The notes under the pieces were generated by a model, which made no database searches, was not told the origin of the DNA, and saw only the letters and a program-made list of their open reading frames with translations. Below are positions 1-6,200 of a stretch of DNA of 6,413 bases, piece by piece. A program made the translations under genes and the position numbers. This DNA comes from JBGOUJ01 sp041477005 (GTDB lineage Bacteria; Acidobacteriota; Terriglobia; Bryobacterales; JACQDG01): contig JBGOUJ010000451.1 in NCBI GenBank assembly GCA_041477005.1, positions 1 to 6,413 on the forward strand, in the 5' to 3' direction. Numbering within the stretch: the first letter of the stretch is position 1; each line of letters opens with the position of its first letter.

Positions 1-546
1 GGCGCCGGGATAGTAAATGCGCTCGCCCTGGCCCATCGGGTCGAAGGCGAGCACGAGGTAGCCGAGCTTCGCCAGCCCCTGGCAGCAGTGCTGGTAGCTT
101 TCCCAGGCCTTGCCGTTGTTGGAGTGGCCCATCTGGAAGAGCACGCCGGGAAACGGGGGCTGAGCGGAGGTGGGGATGTAGAGGTTCGCCGGAACGTGCA
201 GCTCGGGCCGGGTCTCGTAGAGGACCTTTTCCACCCGGTAGCCGCTGCGATCGAACGATCCCACGGTGCGGGCCTTGAGCGGCGTCCGCTCGGGCATGCC
301 GCCGATCAACTTCCAGAACGTTTCCCGCACCCAGCGCTGGCGCTCGCGGATGGCGGCGGGGGTGGTGAGCTTCTGGATCTCGCGGTTGCGGGCCTGGTAG
401 GCGCGCTCGGCGAGGTCCCGCAGGTAATCGGGCAGGCAGCGCGAGTAGTCGCGATAGGCGACGCCGGGGAAGGAAGCCTGTCCGAAGAGGCGCCGGCCGG
501 CCCCCAGGCCGGCGGCAGTAAGGGAAAGCAGTTCGCGTCTGGTCAC
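1..546 (-). CDS. Exported alpha/beta-hydrolase, acetyl-xylan-esterase-like (3' end outside window)
   Basis: This is the N-terminal 182 codons of a probable periplasmic or exported esterase; the reading frame is still open at base 1. It starts at GTG 546-544 and reads VTRRELLSLTAAGLGAGRRL, a twin-arginine (RRELL) signal followed by a small-residue stretch. No in-frame ATG, GTG or TTG lies just upstream, which supports this start. Around residues 117-180 comes an alpha/beta-hydrolase N-terminal core: a strand ending in VPANLYIP, then PGVLFQMGHSNNGK (the GH turn is typical of the oxyanion region), and LGYLVLAFDPMGQGER, a block common in the acetyl-xylan-esterase / Abhydrolase_7-like families. 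The nucleophile elbow (GxSxG), the acid and the histidine would lie beyond the edge, so catalysis cannot be checked. The substrate is inferred only by family; it could be another carboxylic-ester hydrolase. The gene is divergent from the sulfite oxidase at 572, with 25 bp between start codons. Confidence 0.8.
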   Translation of the reverse strand, partial: MTRRELLSLTAAGLGAGRRLFGQASFPGVAYRDYSRCLPDYLRDLAERAYQARNREIQKLTTPAAIRERQRWVRETFWKLIGGMPERTPLKARTVGSFDRSGYRVEKVLYETRPELHVPANLYIPTSAQPPFPGVLFQMGHSNNGKAWESYQHCCQGLAKLGYLVLAFDPMGQGERIYYPGA

Positions 547-571
547 AGGCCCTACTATACAATGGACTGGA
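547..571. promoter_or_regulatory. 25-bp gap between two divergent start codons
   Basis: The GTG of the hydrolase (546) and the ATG of the sulfite oxidase (572) face away from each other with only 25 bp between them, so any promoter must lie at least partly inside the opposite gene. The gap holds the most AT-rich local core, ACTATACAAT (554-563). Read on the minus strand it contains TATAGT, which is one mismatch from a -10 box and would place transcription start at about the GTG. No matching -35 was found at the usual spacing. Neither start has a strong Shine-Dalgarno sequence: GGA lies near the ATG and AGGG sits very close to the GTG. Promoter assignment is weak; the geometry itself is directly visible. 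Confidence 0.3.
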
Positions 572-1636
572 ATGGGCTTCCTCTCGAGGCGCGCGTGGCT
601 GCTCTCGGTGTCGGGGCTTCCCTTGCTCCGAGGCGCCGAGCCGCAAAACACATCCTTCCCGCTCCAGCAGGTCACCGGGACCATCACCCCGGCGGATTTT
701 TTCTTTGTTCGCGACCATTTCCTGGAGCCGGAGCTCTCGCTGAGCACCTGGAAGCTGCGGATCGAGGGCCGGGTCGCCCGCCCGATCGAGCTGACCTTCA
801 GCGATCTGCTGGAATCGCCCACCAAGAAAATGGAGGCGGTTCTGGAATGCGCCGGCAATATCGCCGGCGGCGCGGCCGCCAGCAATGGAATCTGGGAGGG
901 CGTCCCGCTCGCAAGCCTGCTCGAACAGGCTCGCCCAGCCCCTGAAGCAACGCACGTCCTACTGGAGGGCGCCGACGCCGGCCGGCTGGTCAACAAGGAC
1001 TCTCCGGTGCTCCCCTATTCGCAGCTTGTGCCACTGGCCAAGTGCCGGGAGCCGGCCAGCCTGGTCGCCTTCAAGCTGAACGACCGCTTCCTCGCCCGGG
1101 CCAATGGGTTCCCGGCCCGCGCCCTGCTGCCCGGCTGGTATGGCATGGATTCGGTGAAATGGTTACGTCGTATCCTCGTCGTCGGCGCCACCGACCCGCC
1201 CGGCGGCTTCCTCGAAAGCGGCATGCATCAGTTTTACAACCGGACGCTCAAAAGAGCGGGCGGCGAGCGAACCATCACCCGTCTCACGGAGGTGCAGGTG
1301 AAGTCGGCGATCGCCTACCCGAGCGACGGGGCGCGGCTGCCCGCCGGCCGTCACTCGGTCTGGGGCTTCGCCTGGACCGGCAACAGCACGATCCGCCGCG
1401 TGGAGGTTTCCTCCAACGGCGGCAGCACCTGGCAAGAGGCCAAGCTGGAGTCTTCGCCTAAACCGCTCACGTGGGTGCGGTGGAGCTACGGCTGGCAGGC
1501 GGCGCCCGGTGAGCACGTTCTGATGAGCCGCGCCTCGGACGCCGCAGGCCATCAGCAGCCGCTCCGGCGGGACCCGGCCCGCGACGACGGCTACGAGCTG
1601 AATTACTGCCTGCCCCTGCGCTGCTCGGTGAAATGA
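572..1636 (+). CDS. Tat-exported molybdopterin-dependent oxidoreductase, sulfite oxidase family
   Basis: Complete 354-residue enzyme predicted to act in the periplasm after Tat export, which fits cofactor loading in the cytoplasm. The family oxidises sulfite or related substrates at a molybdenum centre and passes electrons to a cytochrome c. The N-terminus SRRAWLLSVSG is a twin-arginine signal and supports the ATG at 572. The mature part begins near AEPQNTSFP (22-30). The Mo-pterin domain spans about residues 35-205, with FFVRDH (44-49), LECAGN (91-96; Cys93 is the expected molybdenum ligand) and PGWYGMDSVKWL (187-198). The dimerisation domain spans about 243-354 (VKSAIAYPSDG, VEVSSNGGSTW, then DGYELN near the end). 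There is no haem domain, and no cytochrome gene is visible nearby. One oddity is that the usual HGFPxR reads NGFPAR here (178-183). The physiological substrate is not proven; other family members act on different oxo compounds. Confidence 0.9.
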   Translation: MGFLSRRAWLLSVSGLPLLRGAEPQNTSFPLQQVTGTITPADFFFVRDHFLEPELSLSTWKLRIEGRVARPIELTFSDLLESPTKKMEAVLECAGNIAGGAAASNGIWEGVPLASLLEQARPAPEATHVLLEGADAGRLVNKDSPVLPYSQLVPLAKCREPASLVAFKLNDRFLARANGFPARALLPGWYGMDSVKWLRRILVVGATDPPGGFLESGMHQFYNRTLKRAGGERTITRLTEVQVKSAIAYPSDGARLPAGRHSVWGFAWTGNSTIRRVEVSSNGGSTWQEAKLESSPKPLTWVRWSYGWQAAPGEHVLMSRASDAAGHQQPLRRDPARDDGYELNYCLPLRCSVK

Positions 1637-1654
1637 AGACCGCGCGCGAGAAGT

Positions 1655-1674
1655 CGTCTGGCTCAAGCCGGACG
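1655..1674. terminator. Hairpin in convergent intergenic gap, possible bidirectional terminator
   Basis: The sequence CGTCTGGC-TCAA-GCCGGACG forms an 8-bp stem with one G-U pair and a 4-base loop. It lies in the 61-bp gap between the stop codon of the sulfite oxidase (1636) and that of the TPR gene (1698), where termination from both sides is expected. Against a classical intrinsic terminator, there is no uninterrupted T run directly after the stem on either strand. The plus side has ACTTTTGCACTTT a few bases further on, starting at 1684. The stem is directly visible; the function is inferred from position. Confidence 0.4.
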
Positions 1675-1697
1675 CTGCGCAAACTTTTGCACTTTGG

Positions 1698-3074
1698 TTA
1701 GCGGGAGCGATCGTCGGGCAACGGTTGCTCAGGTGCGCCCGGTTGCCTCAAGTGCTCCATGCGATCGAGAACCTGGCGTGCCAGTTCCACTTGGCCTAGC
1801 TTGCGATACGTGAGGCCTAGCTGGTAATAGCGGCTCGGCTCCATCGGGCGCAGCTCGATCGCGCGCTTAAGCGCCGTGACCGCTTCCGGGTAGCGGTTCG
1901 TCGCGACGTAGACTTTGCCCCGAATGTAGAAGATGTCGGGATCGCTGGGGCTGGTCTTTTCGCCTTGCGCCAGTTCCGCCAGGACCTTCGGATAGTCGAT
2001 CGGATCCATCGTCATCATGGCCTGCGCCGTAAGGACGTGGATCATCGGGTAATCGGGCTTAACGCGAGCCAGCTTCTGAAGCGATTGCACCTCTTGATCG
2101 GGGCGGCCCATCTTGCGGTAGGCCTCGGCCAGACGGATGTACGCTTCGGCGGCGTCCGGGGATTTCCGGAGCAGCTCGTTCAGGACGTCGACGCCGGCCT
2201 GGAATTGATCGGCCCAGACCAGGTTGTTGCCGAGCGGCAGGAGGAAATTCGGCGAGCCCGGGATTTGCTTGCGGGCTTCCTGCAAGACTTCCACCGCTTC
2301 CTTGAACTGCAGCGCTTTCTCGTAAAGAAAAACGAGCGCGAGATACGAATTCTCCTGCGCGGGCGCTAACCGGATGGCGAGCTTCAGATGCTTCACCGCT
2401 TCCTCGCGCCGACGCACGCTTTCATAGCTGAGGCCGGCGACTCCGGCCGCCGAGGCCCTCACTCGATCGGGGGCGCCCGCCTGGTTCTCGATGGCCGCGG
2501 CATTGCGGATGGCATCATCGTAGGCGCCGACAGTGTTCTCGAGCGCCGCGAGCGCGACGGTGGATTCCGTGTCGATCGAGCCGGTCTGCTCGAACCGCAG
2601 CGACTCGGCGAGTGCAAGATCGAGGAGCTGGTTTTCGGCGAGGAAACGGGCCAGGCCGGAATGCAGCTCGCCGTCCTTCGGGAAGCGCTGCGCCGCCATT
2701 CGCAGAACTTCTTTCACCTTTTCGATATCGTGCAACGCCACATTGACCCGCACCAGCATGGCGAGCGGCATCACGTTGTCCGGCAGGATGGCGTAGGCCC
2801 TTTCGAACGCCTTCCGCGCGGCCGGGAAGTTGTGGGCTGCCGCTTCCGAGAGGCCCAGGCCGTAGAACGCGCGGGCGCTCGTGGGGACCAGGCAGGAGGC
2901 TTCGCGGTAGTGCTGCGCGGCGGCGGCGTACTGGCCGCGGTCGAACGCGCTCTGCGCCCCACGGTCCAGCTCCTGGAATTTCGCGAGCGTCTCCTTCTCA
3001 CCGAGACGCGACGGCACGCAGTCGGCGGCCCACAGACCGGAGACGCACCACAGGGCTGCGGCAAGGACCCTCAT
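1698..3074 (-). CDS. Exported tetratricopeptide-repeat (TPR) protein
   Basis: 458-residue protein, probably secreted or periplasmic, with no enzymatic domain visible. I chose the ATG at 3074-3072 because it overlaps the upstream stop codon (ATGA) and gives a clean signal peptide, MRVLAAALWCVSGLWAADC; an in-frame ATG at 3086 would add MLGP and spoil it. The body is helical TPR repeats: about residues 35-102 (FDRGQYAAAAQHYREAS, then YGLGLSEAAAHNFPAARKAF), 206-309 (EEAVKHLKLAIRLAP, FKEAVEVLQEARKQIPGSP), 310-343 (AYIRLAEAYRKMGRPDQEV) and 380-447 (YIRGKVYVATNRYPEAVTAL). The central part, about 103-200, is a degenerate repeat region. The tail is proline-rich (GAPEQPLPDD). It probably binds other proteins. 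It is the last gene of a same-strand set with the TonB-dependent receptor, so it may assist that receptor, but the partner is unknown. No good Shine-Dalgarno sequence precedes it, suggesting coupled translation. Confidence 0.88.
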   Translation of the reverse strand: MRVLAAALWCVSGLWAADCVPSRLGEKETLAKFQELDRGAQSAFDRGQYAAAAQHYREASCLVPTSARAFYGLGLSEAAAHNFPAARKAFERAYAILPDNVMPLAMLVRVNVALHDIEKVKEVLRMAAQRFPKDGELHSGLARFLAENQLLDLALAESLRFEQTGSIDTESTVALAALENTVGAYDDAIRNAAAIENQAGAPDRVRASAAGVAGLSYESVRRREEAVKHLKLAIRLAPAQENSYLALVFLYEKALQFKEAVEVLQEARKQIPGSPNFLLPLGNNLVWADQFQAGVDVLNELLRKSPDAAEAYIRLAEAYRKMGRPDQEVQSLQKLARVKPDYPMIHVLTAQAMMTMDPIDYPKVLAELAQGEKTSPSDPDIFYIRGKVYVATNRYPEAVTALKRAIELRPMEPSRYYQLGLTYRKLGQVELARQVLDRMEHLRQPGAPEQPLPDDRSR

Positions 3075-3220
3075 CGGACCAAGCACCGCACAGGCACCAG
3101 GATGTTCAGCTCGTAACCGTCCTTGCGCGGGAATGAAAGATTCTGAGGCTCAGACGAAGCGAGCGCCTGCCCCAGAATGGAACAGGCGCCCGGAAGAAAA
3201 AGCAATTCCCTGCGGGTCAT
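3071..3220 (-). pseudogene. Internally deleted sulfite oxidase remnant (49 codons, both ends kept)
   Basis: A small open frame with start ATG at 3220 and stop TGA at 3073-3071. It begins MTRRELLFLPGACSILGQAL, a Tat-type signal. It then has SEPQNLSFP, matching AEPQNTSFP at residues 22-30 of the intact sulfite oxidase in this window (7 of 9 identical). After two residues (RK) it jumps to DGYELNILVPVRCLVR, matching the intact enzyme's last 16 residues, DGYELNYCLPLRCSVK (10 of 16 identical). Relative to the intact protein, residues about 31-336 are missing, including Cys93 and the whole Mo-pterin fold, so it cannot be an enzyme. The frame and both ends are preserved, as expected of an in-frame deletion. 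The stop overlaps the TPR start by 4 bp, so it may still act as a coupling leader. Alternatives are a functional small exported peptide or a chance resemblance; the paired order of both ends makes chance unlikely. Confidence 0.72.
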
Positions 3221-3228
3221 GGATCGCG

Positions 3229-3249
3229 GGCAGGCATGCCCTGCCTGCC
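3229..3249. repeat. Inverted repeat just after the TonB-receptor stop codon
   Basis: GGCAGGC (3229-3235) and GCCTGCC (3243-3249) are perfect 7-bp inverted arms around a 7-base spacer. On the minus strand the hairpin begins directly after the receptor's TGA (3252-3250) and ends 8 bases before the remnant's ATG (3220). It occupies most of the 29-bp gap. There is no T tract, so a simple intrinsic terminator is unlikely. It could protect the 3' end of the receptor message, attenuate downstream translation, or be chance in GC-rich DNA. Confidence 0.4.
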
Positions 3250-6200
3250 TCAAAACAGCAATTTCAAAGCCATTTGAATGATGCGTGGGTCGCGCGCCCA
3301 GGTGATGCGGCCAAAAGTGCTGTCGGCGAATGCGGTGTCCGGATTGTTCAACTGTGTGTGGTTCAGCCCGTTGAAGAACTCCGCGCGATACTGCAGACGC
3401 CAGCGCTCGCGGATGGCGAACACCTTGTGAGCCGAGAAGTCGATATTGAAGGTTCCCGGACCAATCAGGATGTTGCGCCCGGCGTTGCCGGACGTCCCCA
3501 GTCTGGCGGGGGCGAAGGCCGAAGTATCGAACCACTGGGCAACGCGCGCGCCGCGCGGCCCGCTTGTATACGTTGGGGCCTTCACCACGTCCACCAGGTC
3601 GTTGCCGAGGGCGGTCAGCGAACGGTCATCGGCCGAAGTGATGTTGAGCGGGAAGCCGCTCTGCCAGTTCCAGATGGCCGAGGTTTCCCAACCGCCGAAC
3701 AGGGCCTTCATGACGCCCTGCTTGGGCGAAGGCAACTGCCACAGGTAGCTCAGCACGAAGCGGTGGGGCACGTTGAAATCGGCCACGCCACGGTAGGCCC
3801 CGACGTTGTACGGATTGATCACATTGACGCCGCAGAGGTCGGTCAGATACGAGACCTGGTCGATCGTCTTGCCGAAGGTGTAGTTGGCGTTCACAGTGAA
3901 GCCGTGCGTGAAGCGCTTTTCCACCGATACCTGGAGCGAGTTGTAAATGGAATTGCCTCCGGAAACATCCTGGATCAGCTCCAGAAAGTTTTGATCGGGA
4001 CGGCGCTGGCTCGCGTTCGCGGCGGTGGCGCCGGGCCCGGGAAAGGGCGCATTCACGTCGCTGTTGTATCCGAGGTGCGTGCCCTTCGATCCCACGTAGC
4101 CGGCGCGGACCACCAGGTCGCTCCGCAACTGGCGCTCGACGGTGAGATTCCAGCTCAGCGTACGGGCCGGCCGCCAGTCGGGCGTGTAGGAGACCGCCAG
4201 GCCGGGCGGGAGGATGAACGCCACGTTGGACGCCGGGGTGAACGGCGCGTATTGCCCCGGGAAGGGGTTCGGATACGCTTTGTAGGGATTGCCGAAGGGC
4301 ACCTGGAAAATCTGCACCTGTGGGCTCCACGGCGCGCTGTCCACCATGTTGTTGTAGGCCTCCACGAAGGGCGGCTGGAAGAAGAAGCCGGAGCCGCCCC
4401 GAATGACGGTCTTGCCCTTGCCGTCTATGTTGTAGGCGAAGCCGAGGCGCGGAGCGAACAACCAGTACGCGGCATTGCTGCCGCCCGAGGGGCACCCCGG
4501 GTCGCCCTCATACAGGTATCCCTTTGGAGCGTTCGGGAATTTCTGCGAGACGAGGCCGGGACGGTAGCACTCGGTCCGACCGAGCGTGTCGCCGTACGGG
4601 TGGAACGGGTCCCAGCGGAGGCCCAGGTTCAGCATCAGTTTGGGGCTGACGCGGTAATTGTCCTGGATGAACATGCTGCCAAGCGTACCGCGCCGCCCCG
4701 CGTATTCACCGCCACCCTGGATAAAGCGGTCGACGACACCGAGCAGGAAATCGGACCGGGGATCGCCGCTGTAACTCGTCCCGCGGAAGCGAAAATTGCC
4801 GTTCTGGCGGAAGGTATTGATCAAGTCCACCTTCATCTTCATGAAATCGCCGCCGACCGCGATCTCGTGACGGCCGAGGATCCAGTGAAGACTGTCGGTG
4901 AAGTGGAAGTTCTGCCGGTTGAAAGCGCCGGGGTGGCCGGTGCCGATACTGAAGTAGCCGGCCACACTTACCACCAGTTCTGGCGGCGTGGAGTGGGCGA
5001 TGGGAATCCCCAGGTCGGCAAAGCTGAACGGCGCGCCGCTCACGATCGTGCCGTTGATCCGGTTGTAGGAGAAGATGAAGCTATTCAGCAGCGTGGGCCG
5101 GATGTTATAGGTGTGGCTGAAAGAGACGCTCTGGTCGAGGTCGGTGAACCCGCCTCTGGCGCTGATGAGGCTGGTGGTACCGGGGACCGCGTCGCGGGTG
5201 TAGGCGGCGCGGAAATAGCGGCCATAGAAACGATGCTTGTCCAGGTTGTAATCGACCCGGCCCATGACCTGGTTTTCGGTGTCGTTGATGGGCAGGTTGT
5301 AGTTGATGAAGGCGTCCGCGCGCGGGGAAGTGGGGACGGATTGGAGCAGTTTCGTCGCCACGGGATCGATGCGGCTGGCCGGTATGATGTTACCCGGGAT
5401 CGACTGCCCCGTATTGGGATCTACCAGTTGCCTGCTGAGGCCGGAAAAATTGCCCTGGCGCTGCACGTCGGTCAGTACCGTGGCCGTGTTACCCAGCGAC
5501 ACGTTGCGAAGAATAGTGCCCTGGTAAGTGCCGAAGAAGAACAGGCGGTCTTTCTTGATGGGACCGCCGGCGCTGCCGCCGAACTGGTTGCGCTTGAGGA
5601 AGTCGTGCGTGGGGGCGAAGAAGTTGCGGGCATTCAGGTCGCCATTGCGCAGAAACTCGAAGGCGCTGCCGTGCAACTGGTTCGTGCCGGACTTGGTGAC
5701 CACATTGACAATCGCGCCGGCGCCGCGGCCATACTCGGCGCTGTAGCTGTTGGTCTGGACGCTGAACTCTTCGACCGCGTCCGGATTGGGGAAGGGATTG
5801 TTCACATTTGTGTAGTGGTCCTGGTTGCTGCCGCCATCGAGATTGTAGTTGATGTCGTCGGCGCGGGCGCCGTTGGAGCTGATCGCCTGGGCGCCGGGAT
5901 AGCTGGCGGTCTGCAGGGTATCGCCTCTGCCGCGGGCATTGCCTGCATTCAAGTCCGAAGTGCCGGGCGCAAGCAGCACCAGGGAGGCGGCGTTGCGGCC
6001 GTTGAGCGGCAGCTCGATGATGTTCTGCTGCGTGATCACTTTACTCAAGGCGCCGGCGCGGGTCTCGACCAACTCCGCATTGGCCTCAACGGAAATAGTT
6101 TCGCTGGTGGCGCCGAGCTGCAGACTGATGAGAACGGTGGACGATTTGTCGGCCTGGACCCGAATCCCTTTTTGCTCGGAGCGCCGGAACCCGGACGCTT

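Noticed and set aside
491..514. 8-bp perfect inverted repeat (CGCCGGCC / GGCCGGCG) inside the hydrolase signal-peptide coding region.
   Set aside because: It encodes an Ala/Gly/Arg stretch in GC-rich codons, where such palindromes are frequent by chance. No regulatory context supports it.
88..945. A 285-codon plus-strand frame spanning the hydrolase gene and the start of the sulfite oxidase gene.
   Set aside because: It is antisense to the hydrolase and out of frame with the sulfite oxidase, both of which have recognisable motifs. The ATG at 562 belongs to this frame and not to the oxidase.
3075..3086. An ATG at 3086 as the TPR gene start.
   Set aside because: It adds MLGP before an otherwise clean signal peptide and lengthens the overlap with the upstream frame. 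The ATG at 3074 gives a standard 4-bp ATGA overlap.
3221..3535. Upstream extension of the 49-codon remnant into a 154-codon frame.
   Set aside because: The extension overlaps the receptor's C-terminal barrel coding sequence in another frame and shows no domain. The ATG at 3220 directly precedes a Tat motif and matches where a sulfite oxidase would start.
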